This document shows positions 36,473 to 47,959 of a stretch of DNA of 64,000 nucleotides, in pieces. Where the stretch lies: contig JAMYWO010000191.1 in NCBI GenBank assembly GCA_024220525.1, positions 10,933-74,932 on the forward strand, in the 5' to 3' direction. Made by a program: the position numbers and the translations under genes. The notes below the pieces were generated by a model. The model was not told the origin of the DNA. It saw nothing but the letters and a program-made list of their open reading frames with translations, and searched no databases. Positions within the stretch are counted from its first letter, which is position 1. Every line of letters starts with the position of its first letter. This DNA comes from Cochliopodium minus. Lineage: Eukaryota > Discosea > Himatismenida > Cochliopodiidae.

Positions 36473-36582
36473 TTTACAACAGTTTAAAATTTGTTAGTAA
36501 AAATTTTATATCCGCTAACAAAGTTGTAAATTTTGGACATGTCTAATAAATAATAAAAAAAAAATTAAAATTTAATTTTTTT

Positions 36583-37277
36583 TTATTTAAAGTATTTGTT
36601 TTCCTTTTAAAAAAAATGTAATTTACAAGTAAAAATTTGATTGTTTCAACATCAATGTTGGAATTTTGAATCATGTAATGAAAGGGAGTCATTTGAGAAT
36701 CATCTTTGATATTCAGATCAGCTTTGTTTTTTATAAGCAAACCGAGAGAATCGATGGAGATGTTGCTGTTCGAAGAGATGTAGTGCAAAGAGCCCTTCCC
36801 TTCGTCCGACAGTGTGGTTGCATCTGCTCCATACTTTATCATGGTCTCAATCATGTTGAAGGTGGATGATTCGTTGTTGATCATATAAATGAAGGGTGTA
36901 ATGTTTTGATGATTCATGTTGTTGGGATCTAACATTTTGATAGATTAATATTTTGATTATAAAGAATAATAAGATGTGATCACCTGCTTTATTTTCCTTT
37001 TATATTTCAATTGAAAAATAAAAAATAATTTTTGAGTAATCAATTATTACGAGCATATAAGTGAGGATTTCAATTGAAATATTTTCATTGTTGCAAAAAT
37101 AGTGAAATGCAGAAGTATCATATTGGAGATTGTTGGGATCAAGCTTTGATTCGATGAAATATTGGATTTTTTCAAGTGAAATTTTCTTGTTTTTGCATTC
37201 AAAAAAGAAAGATTTCTAAATGAAAGAATTATTATCAATTCTCGAAAAAGAATGAGTTAAAATATTACCAAATCCAT
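36583..37277 (-). CDS. Short ankyrin-repeat protein
   Basis: Starts with a nine-base exon (MDL, 37277-37269), then KSFFFECKNKKISLEKIQYF with FIESKLDPNNLQYDTSAFHY, then repeats TPFIYMINNESS, GSLHYISSNSNISID and TPFHYMIQNSNID. About four ankyrin repeats in total. Read straight through, the end is an implausible IFFKRKTNTLNKKK tail. If a 23-base GT-AG segment (about 36626-36604) is removed, the end becomes IKFLLENKYFK, which restores the local ankyrin consensus. The C-terminal PKP box of the other ankyrin genes is absent. The join around 36935/37060 is not resolved. Confidence 0.6.
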
Positions 37278-37331
37278 TTTTTTTTAATTTTTAATTTTTA
37301 TTAATTATATTCAAAAAAATTTTTTTTTTTT

Positions 37332-39321
37332 TTATTTGTTTGAAATGATGAGAGCACCTCGAGGAACAAGCTTAGCATCAAGAAGAGTGACAGTAGTAAG
37401 TTCCTTATCAGTGTAAACCTTACGAGGAAAAGTGTTGCAAAGGGCGAAAGGTTTGCCACCATCAGTACGATTCAAAGAAACCCAATTGTGAACCTCACTA
37501 AGAGTACTGGTAGTCTTGAAATCGTTCTTGAGAGTTTCACCATTAGTCAACTTAATTTGAATGGTGCAAGAATCATAATCCTTCTCAGTCTTTTTAGGTT
37601 GGATAGGAACAGTGTTGGGAGTTGGGCTTTGAAACTGAAGCATCCTTTGTTTCTTTAGCTCCTCGTGTCTTTCTTGGACCTCCTTGGCATATCTCTCCTT
37701 GGCTTCACGTTCGCGCTTCTCTTGCTCCCTTTGGATCCTTTGCTTCTCCTCTTCCCACTTCTCATGTTGCTCTCTGATCTCCTTGTTCTCCTTTCTTTTT
37801 CTGAGCTCTTCTTTTTGTTTGTTGTATTCTTCTTGTTCCCTCTCCTTCTTCAACTTATTCAATAATCTCTGCTTCTTTTCTTCCTCAGTTTCTCCTTCTT
37901 TAGGACCATTCTCATTAGGCTTTTCATCGACCATGTCATCTTCTTTTTTCTCTTCATCAACAGGAGCAACATATTCTTCATCATATCCCAAAAAAATGTG
38001 ATCAGGATCATGGAATTTAAATGCTTTTGGTTCACAATCTTCACAAAGATCATAATTTCCACAATCATGGCATTTAAATCTTGTACCTGATCAAATAAAT
38101 AATTAATTATTTGATTGATTGTAATTCATTAATATGATCGTCTTTTTGGAATGAATGCTTTTTTTTTCTTTTACCAACAATCTTTTTGTAACAAAAATCG
38201 CATTTTGCCATATGATGATGTTTAGGCTTTCCAGTTTTCTTGCTGATATTATTGTTATCGCCTGTACCAACAGTATTATTTTCATTGGTCTCAGGAGGGA
38301 TCTCAACATTATCGCCACCCAAACCACCAGTCTCAATAGAATCGTAATCAAAGTTGGGATTGGAGATGATCCACTCAACTGCTCTCTCTGCATTGTTCCC
38401 TGTCATTTGTAATCCCTTAATGGCTTGTTGCACGGTGAATCCCATAGATGTGACCATGCTTATTTGTTCTTGGGGAGGCATCTTTCCGGAGCTGGTTGGC
38501 TTGGGCATATCGATGACAATATCCTTATCATCTATGATCACCTGCTTTGGGATGACCATGGGTCTTTTTTGGGGAGTATTGTTATCACCCTTATTTGTAT
38601 CGCTGATTGGATCTGGAGAAGATGATGATCCCAACTACAAAAATATAAATATATGAGTTAATGATTGAGGATTAATTCTATTTCATTTTGATAAACTTTT
38701 TTATATTTCCTCTTAATTTTCCTTTACTATCTTTTCATACCTTATTTCCTTCTCCTGTTGTAAAATATTTGCTGTCCCCTCTTAATCTCAAAATTGAAGT
38801 TTCCAATCTTTCTGGATTAGCTCCTGCAAATCTATCTTCAACTCCAGTTTTCTTAAAGAATACAAAATAAGGTATGCTTGTCACATTATATTTTTGACCC
38901 AAATTTTCAAATTTTTCTACATCTACTTTAAGAAATGTAACATCTTGATATTTTTCGCTAAATTCTGCAAATTTCGGTGCCATTGCATGACACTAAAATT
39001 TATCTTGTTATCTCAATTGATATTTAAAAGAAGATTAGAAATATTACAGGTTGGCACCATGTTGCATAAAAGTCAACAACAATCTGGAAAAAAATCATAT
39101 TTCATGTTAAATATATTGATAAATGGAATTTTTTTATAATCACTCCTTACAAGTTGATTTGTAGTTTTAGTTTTTTGTAAATAATTATCAAATTCTTTTT
39201 CGCTGGTTATTTCTTTGACTCTTTTATTATCGATTCTTGGCATTTGGATATTTGGCCTATTATTTTGTTGCTTCTTTTTGTCATCATTCTTGACATCATT
39301 CAATCCTCTGATATTACTCAT
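37332..39321 (-). CDS. Thioredoxin - UBA - ZZ finger - UBX protein
   Basis: Six or so exons. An N-terminal stretch (MSNIRGLNDVK, then VKEITSEKEFDNYL) leads into an active-looking thioredoxin domain: VVDFYATWCQPCHAMAPKF with a CQPC dithiol, FLKVDVEKFENLGQKY and cis-Pro in SIPYFVFF. A UBA-like segment follows (MVTSMGFTVQQAIKGLQMTG-NNAERAVEWI). A ZZ-type zinc finger comes next (AKCDFCYKKIVG, then FKCHDCGNYDLCEDC). Then a long charged coiled coil (EEEKKQRLLNKLKKEREQEE) and a C-terminal UBX domain (IQIKLTNGETLKNDF, ending VPRGALIISNK). UBX domains dock on the p97/Cdc48 N-domain; UBA binds ubiquitin. The reading frame runs through the exon that starts LGSSSSPDP, so the thioredoxin and UBX parts belong to one gene. 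Confidence 0.85.
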
Positions 39322-39569
39322 TTATTTTGAATTAAACTTTGAAACAATTTTTTTTTAATTTATTTTATAATTTCTCAAAATTAGTCTTCATATAATTTTT
39401 GGAAAGAAAGTATGTTTGGTGTCTCACAATGATAAGAGATGGAAATCTTTTTTTGGATAAATTAATATCATATTTCAAAATTAACTAATTTGTTTAACTT
39501 CTGAAATGTAATGAGAAAAAATAATTTAATTTTTTTTTTTGATGATAAATATAAGATTTTTCTCGAAAT

Positions 39570-41538
39570 TTAGAGATCTCCTTGTTGAATGACATCATCA
39601 ATTTTGAGAATCATTTTAACAACTTGGGTGGCGAGAAGAAATTGTTGTCTCTTTGAAGATAAGGTCTCAAAAACACCTTGAACTTTCATATCGTTGGTAC
39701 CCTTTAACATACAATCAATACCCAAATGAGGGTTGCCACTTTTAATTTGTTCTGCTTTAACTTCAGAAACATTTTCGATAGGTGCGAGACCACTGTTTTG
39801 TGCGAGAGCAAGAGGGATAGAGTCAAGAGCATCTGAAAATGCTCTGAGAGCGTATTGTTCGATACCTTTGAATTTGTCTGACTCTTGAGAGATTTTGAGA
39901 GAACAAGAGATTTCGGAAGATCCACCTCCATAGATGATTCTGTTATCCTTGATCAAGTTTCTGACAACACAAAGAGTATCATGAACACATCTTTTTGCTT
40001 CTTCAATAATCTAAAAAAACAATAAAATATTAACGTCGAAAATAATAAAAGAAAAAAATATTATTTCTTTATGAAATTTTATAAAGACCTATTTCTCTTA
40101 TTTTGGGGATATATATTAAAGTATTAAATAATAATTTTTTTTTACCATCTTATTTCCTCCTCTGATCATAATGGTGACGGTCTTAGAATTGGAACAATCT
40201 TCAATAACAACAATTCTATCAGTAGTAGTTCCCAAAGGAACCTCCTTGACGGTACCAGCTTGACCCAATTTCTTGGAATCGAGCTCTTCAAAACGAGGAA
40301 TGATTCTTCCACCAGTAGCGATGGCGATTAATTCGATATCAGTACCACCAACCCATCTGACTGCAGGCAAATCATTTTGAAGGAGAAGATGATTAGCTTC
40401 ATCATCAAATCCCCATTGGCAGATTACAAGATTAGCTCCGCAGTTCTTTACTTTTTGGACCATATCGATGAAATATTCTTGCTCTTGTTTTTGGAGTTGC
40501 TTATATTGTTCAACAGTTCTGATATAGAGTTTATGTTTAGTTTTAGGTTTTGGAGGCTCGAATGGGCAGGTTAAAATTGCGATTTTTGGATTTTTGAGTT
40601 CTTTTCTCATTTGCATATGACTGAATTCCTTATCAATCACAATACCATTGATCAAGCTGGAATCTTCCAATCTTCCACCTACTTTACCCTCAACTTTGAT
40701 CAAATCAAGATTGATTTCTTTACGATCCAAATCTGCAACTGCTACGATAGCGTTGGTGCACATTCTTGCGAATTTTTCAGAGTGTTTTGATAAGATTTTG
40801 GAATTTAATGGAGTTTGGGAAGCATGTACAAGAGTTTCCAAATTATCCTTTGACCATTCAATTTTATCAGAGATGCTATCCAAATGTTCTACCGCAATTT
40901 GTACAGCAATATCAAATCCATCTGCAATTCTCACTGGGTGGATTCCTCTTTGGATCAATTCTTCTGCTTGTTCCAAAAGTGCTCCTGCCAAAACTACCAC
41001 ACCAGTTGTTCCATCTCCAATTTCATCATCTTGGGATTTGGAGAGATCTACCAATAACTTTCCAATTTGATTTTCTACTTCCATTTGATCTAATATGGTT
41101 GCACCATCGTTTGTAATGGTTACATCACCATCTTGACTTTGCAACATTTTATCCATTCCTTATAAATTATGAAGAAAAATTATTAAAATTTTTAAGCATA
41201 TTTTAAAATATGGTTAATATTAAAGTATCATAATGATTTTTAATACTCTCAAATTAATTAAAATTAATAATATTACCCTTTGGTCCGAGAGATGTTTTCA
41301 TTACATTACAAATAGCTTTAGCGGCTATTATATGTGACTAAAAAAAAAATTTAAATATTTAATTTGCTAATATTTGAGGAATTTTTGATCACAAAAAAAT
41401 TAATTGCTAATTATTCTTATATTTATTTATTAGTACCTTAATTGCTTCAATTCCTCTAAGTCTAGATTTGGTTTTGTTTTCTCTCAAGACAATAAAAGGT
41501 CTTCCATATTCATCAAAAGTTATACCATTGTTCATCAT
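39570..41538 (-). CDS. CCT5: T-complex protein 1 subunit epsilon (CCT5)
   Basis: A subunit of the cytosolic chaperonin TRiC, which folds actin and tubulin. Four exons: 41538-41436, about 41339-41272, about 41159-40145 and about 40011-39570. The start [18 protein letters not shown] is typical of the epsilon subunit. ATPase signatures are [49 protein letters not shown] and, late, [16 protein letters not shown]. The end is DDVIQQGDL. Length is that of the family (about 540). No anomalies are seen. Confidence 0.95.
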
Positions 41539-42149
41539 TTTTATTTATTTACTTTTAGAAAAACAAAAAGAAAGATTGGATTAAAAATGTATCTTCAATG
41601 AAATCCAAAGAATTTTTTTTTTTATATATATTTATATTTCTATTGATGAAAAAAATATTGGTACCTCATTTTTCTTGTAAATTGATATAAATGAATGATA
41701 ATCTATGAATTATTCTGCACATAACTCTTACAAGATATCTTTGATCGTATTTTTATTTTTTTAAAATTTTGAAGATTCCAATCATTAAAGGAACCACTGA
41801 TAGGGGAATTTCTTTTCAAGTATAAGCAGTGAATATAAAATGAAGTGAAGGAGAAATATTTAATCTTTTTTAAATTTTATTATATTTTGTTGAGAATTTA
41901 AAAAAATAAATAAAAATTGAGAATTTAAAAAAAAAAATATTTCCCCTCTCAATAACAATTAATAAAAGATTTTTTTAACCCAATTGAAAAAAGAATGAAT
42001 GATCATTTAATGGTAAACGAATCATTATTTCCTTCCAATATAATTTTATTATTGCCAAACAAATATATTTATATTTTTGAAAATTTAAACAAATTAACCA
42101 ATAAATTTTACTATAGAAAAACAAAAAGGAAATATATCTTGGACCACAA
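41539..42149. other. Divergent promoter and 5' region
   Basis: This lies between the start codons of CCT5 (minus) and the Mei2-like gene (plus), so it must hold both promoters. A short frame beginning at 41995 runs into the Mei2-like coding region in another frame; it could be an upstream ORF in the leader but has no recognisable product. No conserved regulatory motif is recognised. Confidence 0.5.
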
Positions 42150-45105
42150 ATGTTTGATGAATCTACAGAGGATGATTACCCAAAAACAACCAACAAGATA
42201 TCAAGCATTCCATCATCATATTCTTCAGATTCTCTATCCTCTCTATATAATAAGGGTAGTTATTCGAAATACCCACCAAATAAAAATAATTTTGGATTTA
42301 ATGAGGATGAGAGAAACAGAAAGTTATCTATAGGAAATGGATTTGGAGATAATAATATGCATTTGAAGGGCAAAGATCTTCATTATAATATAAACAATAA
42401 ACATAATGAAGGACCACCAAATAATACTAATTATATACCAAGATCCAAATCCACTAATTTTTCACTATCTAGGCAATATATATACAATGATAACAACATG
42501 TTTAGATACCCGCAAAGAGAAATGGAATATCAGGAGGATTATGGCATCTTCCAGAGGCATCCAAAGATGATGCATTCCAACACACAATTCTTCCTGGAGA
42601 AATCCTTGCAGAATATTGAATATAACGATGTAGATAGCAACTATCAACATAGCTTAGAAGCATCAATCTTGGGATCTTTAATCGAACCCAGATTGATCGA
42701 TGATGTGGCCCTCTTGTATAAAACATATAGCAGAAGCTTATTTGTGGCCAATGTAGCAAGTACCCTCTCCGTACAAGAGATAACCAATCTCTTCGAGAAA
42801 TATGGCGAATTAAAGGGAATAATCTTTGAATTCAGAAAGATGGCCCACTTCATCATCGTTAAATACTATGATCTGAGAAGCGCAAGAGACGCTTATCATC
42901 AACTCAACGGATGCTCCATCCATTCCCAGAAATTAGTCATCAGAAACTGCGTGCCCATTGAGCCAGAGACCGAACAGACCAATTGCTTCGTCATCATCCG
43001 TAACATCAAGAGGGAGAACTGCTCCACCATGAATCTGATGAAGCATTTCAAACATTTTGGAGATATCAAGGATATCACCGATGTCGTCTTCAATCCCAAC
43101 TTCCAAAACCAAAATTTTGTTGTCCACAAAATCATCGAGTTTTATGATAGCCGGGCTGTTGATAATCTTTTCCATTCCTACTCTTCCTATCTTGTCCAAC
43201 AACAACCCCAACCCCAATCTAACAACTCCCAACAGGGCAATCTCTCTTCCACCTCCCCTTTCTCTGAAATTTTCGCCCTCTTTTCTCCTAAATCCACACC
43301 CATTTCTTTCGAGCGTCCTAACTATTCCATCATCGATAAGTTGCTCAGCCCCTTCGTTATTTCTTGCAAAGTAAAAAAAGAAAAAACAACCTTTTTATTT
43401 TTGAATCTTTTAATTAAGGAAAAATAACCTTTTTTGTTCATTTATCATCATTTTTAATTTTGTGAATGATAATATTTTTGTGAGATTTTAATTTCCGCCA
43501 TATAATTTGGATCAATTTTTATATCTTAAGATATAATCAATGATCAAGATCCAAATTATCATATTATCATTTGTATATGTTGATCCAATTTTATTTTTAC
43601 TCAGAAAATCTGCAAATTTTCTTTTTTTCTAAAAAATGAAAAGAAATTTAAAAATATTCATGAAATTCATAATTTTCACATTAAAATTATAATTTTTTTT
43701 TTTCCCTCCATTTGGAACATCTGCTTTTATTTTACCTTATTTTAATTTTCTCGACAGAAACTCATTTCGTATGCCAACCACCAACAGATGCAAGACAAGA
43801 AAATGTATAAACACAACTATGCACCTATTCACTCCATGAGAGGCGGTTTTCCCCTCGAAGAGGAAGAGGGCAGCGAGGAGCTTCCATCCGAGGAAGAACA
43901 TTACAACGGGAAAAAGGGAAACAACACTGTCAGTATTTCCTCTTCTCCTTCTTCTCCTCTCCTTCCTTTTTACTCTTCAAACATCAAAGGTGATTTTTTT
44001 TTTTTTTTTTTTTTTTTTTGATAAAAACTCTTTATTTAAAAAAAAAATTGTTTGAATTTATTTTATTTTTGATTTTTATTACGATTTAAATTTTTTTTGA
44101 AAGTTAATATTGAAAAATTTTTATAATTCAATATTATTTCAATTTTTTTTTAATTTTTTTCAAAGTTTTGTATTTATTTTCAAAAATGTTTCGATCTTAA
44201 TTTTTTTTTTCAAAATTTTTTTTTATTGAAATTTAAAATTATTTATCTAGGTAAAAAAGACAAGGGAGGAAAAACCCAAAGCAGCACCACCTCCACCAAG
44301 TTCGTTCAGCCCCAAGAGGAGAAGCAGCCTCCCAGAAGAAAAACTGAGACTGTCTCTGACCCTTCCTTGTACGAACTCCACTTGAACGCTGTAAGAAATG
44401 GAGATGACAAGAGAACCACCTTGATGATCAAGAACATTCCTAACAAATATGATCAAGTAAAAAAGAAATTTTTTTATTTATTTTTTTTTATTTATATTAA
44501 TTCATTTATTTTAAATTAAATTTTTTTTTTTTTTTTATTCAATTTAGGAAATGTTGTTGAAAGCAATCAACAAAACACACAAACACCACTTTGACTTTTT
44601 CTACTTGCCCATCGATCTCAAGCACGACTGCAACGTGGGGTATGCCTTCATCAACTTTATCTACTACAAGAGCATCCCTTCCTTTGTAGAACGCTTCAAC
44701 AAGACCAAGTGGAAAAAATTCAACAGTGAAAAGATTTGTGACATTGCTTATGCTCGTTTACAAGGTTTGAATATTTCTCATTTTTTTCTTTTTATTTTTT
44801 TTATTTTCTTTTTTATTTATTCTTTTTTTTTTTTTTTATTCTTACTTTTTTTTTATAAAGGAAAACAAGAACTCATCAATCACTTCCAAAACTCCACTCG
44901 TATCAAGTATGACAAAAAGTGTCGTCCCGTCGTCTTTGCTTCAGAAGGACCTAACAAGGGCAAAGAAGAGGACTTCCCTTTCAACTTTGAAGATGAAGAT
45001 AACGGACCCAGCAACGGAAGTAGCAACAACAGTAACAATAACAATAACAACACCAACAATAATAATGGCAATAGCAACAATAACAACCCTAAAAAAAAGA
45101 AATAA
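42150..45105 (+). CDS. Mei2-like RNA-binding protein (three RRMs)
   Basis: Five exons, about 780 residues. The N-terminal 170 residues are disordered (Ser, Asn, Tyr). RRM1 is RSLFVANVASTLSVQEITN with HFIIVKYYDLRSARDAYHQL; RRM2 is NCFVIIRNIKRENCSTMNL with HKIIEFYDSRAVDNLFH. The C-terminal RRM3 is the Mei2 hallmark: RTTLMIKNIPNKYDQ, EMLLKAINKTHKHHFDFFYL, NVGYAFINFIYY and ELINHFQNS. Mei2 proteins bind RNA and control meiotic or developmental switches in fungi and plants. The tail is Asn-rich (45010-45090) and ends KKKK. The start at 42150 is the first ATG of the long frame. Joins at 43371/43759, 43990/44252, 44457/44549 and 44765/44861 all keep frame. Confidence 0.9.
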
Positions 45106-45328
45106 AAACCTCCCTCCAGGTTTTTTTCTATTTCTTCTTTTTTTTTATTTCTTCACTCACAACATTCTTTTTTTTCTTTTTGAATTTTTTTGTTTAAAAG
45201 AGTATGATTTATTAAAAAAAAATTGTTAATAATATGTGTTTCTTTCAATATTTAATAGATATACAAAAAATAAATTCAAAATTTCAAAAAGACTTCTTCA
45301 TTTTCCACAAACAAAAAGTTCCTCCTTT

Positions 45329-46889
45329 TCAATTATCGAAATCTTCTTCCTCTCCAACCAATAATAACACTTTTGAGTCACCAATGGTAGGTTTTTTGTG
45401 GGGGATCTGAGGAGAAGGCTCGTAATCTTCCAACAAACAAGTCCTTATTTTCTTTCTGATCCCATGGGTGATACCAATGCTGTCAAGGTACTTGTCAGTT
45501 CCACCATATTTTTCTTCAAAGTAATCGAAAAGTTTCCACATAGTAAGAGAAGTAAATCCTAAAATTTTTTTATTAAAATTTATTAAATATTTGAAATAAA
45601 TATTTAAAATAAACAATAATTTTTTTCACCTTTTAATCCTTTAACTTCGATTTGATCATCAAACCCTCCATAATGAGACTGGTAATACTCTGCACAAATT
45701 TGCTCCCTACAAACGCCTAAAATGTGGAGAAGCAAAGCCGAAATAATCCCAGTTCTGTCCCTTCCTATCAAAAAACAAAAAAAAATTGTTCAATTTAATT
45801 TTTATTTAATTTTTATTTAATTTTTATTTAATTTTTATTTAATTTTTATTTAATTTTTATTTAATTTTTTTTTAATTTTAATTTAACAAAATTTACCGTG
45901 TGAACAAAAGAAGACAACGGGGTACATATATTCGTTGGAAATAAGTTTGAGTGTTTGGGAAATTTCCGCCGAACATGTAGAAGCAATAACTTTGTAAAGC
46001 TCTACCTTTTTTAAACGAGAAAAAAAAAATAAAAATAAAAATAAATAAAAAGGTAAAATAAATAAAGATAAAATAAAATAAATTTTTTTACTTGATTAAC
46101 ATTATCAGCAAAATGTTGAACAGCATCTTTCATCCCATTTCCAGAAATTTTTGCGGAGATTAATTTGGTAGTAGATTTCAAGTTTCCTGCCTTGAAAAGC
46201 ACTCCCAACATCGAACGAGTTCTGCTAAGGAAATTCATTTTGAAATATTGTACTTTGCTCTTTTTAAACTTTTCTGGGAATGGTTGAAGATCGGTTTCAT
46301 TGGTAGATCTAAGATCAATCTGATTGAAAATAAATTAATTTATAAATTTTAATTATAAGAAATGAAATTTCTAATTTATTTATTCGTAAGATATTTTGAT
46401 TGATATTTATATTTTTGGATTTGATCCATATTGAGAAATTCTTTCACATTTTATTTATGCCAGCAACATTTTTTTTTATATTGCAATCACATTCATTGAA
46501 TTCAGAATGGGTTCTTTTAATATGAAATATATTGCAAAAATAGCTTTTAAATAACAAATTATTTATATCCAATAATATTTGTTGTTTACCCATGTATTTA
46601 TTTTAAATTTTTGAAATAATTGTTCTTCATCTAATTCTGTGGCAGATAATGGTACTGCAGATCTATAGATCATGTTCTCTTTCACCTTTATAGGCCTCTT
46701 TTTGTTATCGAAATAGATCCTTGAGAGATCCCTAAAATTGGCGATCTTTTCAAATTTTATTTTGGGTTGGTTATTAATAAGGAATAGAGGATGATTTAAT
46801 TCCCCTAATATATATTTGTCTATTTCTTCAACAATGAATTTATTTTCATCTTTATTTTCTTCTTTAGTTATTTCTTTCAATTGTATCAT
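45329..46889 (-). CDS. Tyrosine-phosphatase-like protein (IphP/Y_phosphatase3 type)
   Basis: Five exons. The order fits the bacterial-type protein tyrosine/serine phosphatase family: IANFRDLSRIYFD (the N-FRD motif), MIYRSAVPLSATELD, IDLRSTNE-TDLQ, then the CX5R loop FFCSHGRDRTGI and a helical C-terminal part (EYYQSHYGGFDDQI, IGITHGIRKKI). The Cys and Arg of the loop are present, but the His normally before the Cys is Phe. It probably acts on phosphotyrosine or phosphoinositide substrates, and activity should be considered untested because of the His change. Start MIQLKEITKEE at 46889. An intron near 45791-45885 holds an 11-base tandem repeat. Confidence 0.75.
45791..45885. repeat. 11-base tandem repeat (AATTTTTATTT)
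   Basis: About eight near-perfect copies of an 11-base AT unit inside an intron of the phosphatase-like gene. The last copies drift to TTTTTTTT and TTTTAATT. It is not related in register to the A6T heptamer. Confidence 0.8.
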
Positions 46890-47959
46890 TCTTTTTTTTT
46901 TTATTTTCTCAAGCTATTTCATTGAAAATATAAATTGTTTTCCTTTCAAGAGGAGGATCTTTTTTCTGTTAGTTCCTCATTTAATTAGTAAAAATTTAAA
47001 GTTGAATGCTTTTTTAACCTCCAATCAATTTACCTAAAAATTTCATTTTATGAGAAAAAACTGAAATTGGAAAATTTTGAGAAACATTGCAAATATCTTC
47101 TTCAAACATGAATAATTATATAAGATCTGAAGAATATTTTATATTGATAGATGGAATGGTTAAAGAATAGATAAACATAAAGAACCAAAAAGGGAACTTT
47201 CCCTGCATCTGTTATGAATTAATGAAAATTTGTTAGTAAAAATGATCGATCTAAAGGATCAATATAAATCAACATATACAAGAATAATAAAATATAGAAA
47301 TAAAGCAAAGCAAATTTTATTTTTGGCAACTTGGAAACCACACTCCTCCACAACTTTACTTGTGTGAGAGAAGATACACTCCACACAATAGTAGAGCTCA
47401 CCGTACAAAATAAAATAAAATAAACAAAAGAGATAAAAACAACAACGCTTTTCATCAACACAACCTTTCTATAATAAAGCATCTGGTAGAAAACAACTCG
47501 GAAATGAATTGTAAAAACAATGACAGAAATTCCCTTTACACAATGCTTCTACACTTCCCACTAAAAAAAATAAACTTTGATGTTACCAAATATTTAGTTG
47601 AAAGTAAAAGTGATTTCAACAAGTTTGGTTAATTTGAGAACTCGATCCTTTTGAAAGTGATGTGTTATTCACTCTCTCATAGAATAGTGCAATCTCATTA
47701 AAAAAAGCCGATTTAAATTTAAAAATAAAAAGGTGAAAACTTCCATAATAGAAATTTTCCCAGCCTCTGAATGTTATAATCATTCGGTTACTTTCCAAAT
47801 TTTGCAAGAAACCAAAAAATTTGATTCAATCAGAAAAAAATTAACTCTATTTAACAATAATTTTCTTAAAACAATAATTTTCTTTTTTTTTTTTCTTAAA
47901 TTTTGAACTTTCCAAGAAAAAGAAAAAAAAGATTTTAAGAATAATTTATATAAAATAAA
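46890..47959. other. 1 kb spacer with possible lipase relic
   Basis: This lies between the starts of the phosphatase-like gene (minus) and an ankyrin gene (plus). Most of it is AT-rich without clear genes. On the minus strand, 47820-47616 reads GFLQNLESNRMIITFRGWE with NFYYG after it, reminiscent of the FRGT region of class 3 lipases. Minus-strand 47555-47260 reads as cysteine-rich pieces (VGSVEALCKGNFCHCFYNSF; KGCVDEKRCC). No catalytic GxSxG is visible and no complete model can be built, so this may be a decayed or very short gene. Confidence 0.3.

Noticed and set aside
39704-39931. Leu/Ser-rich minus-strand frame inside the CCT5 gene
   Set aside because: It is an alternative frame of a certain CCT5 exon and shows no independent signal.
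40648-41070. Plus-strand 140-residue frame opposite CCT5
   Set aside because: It is the reverse complement of the strongly conserved CCT5 ATPase exon and has no family pattern of its own.
44880-45086. Leucine-rich minus-strand frame
   Set aside because: It is the antisense of the Asn-codon repeat at the end of the Mei2-like gene.
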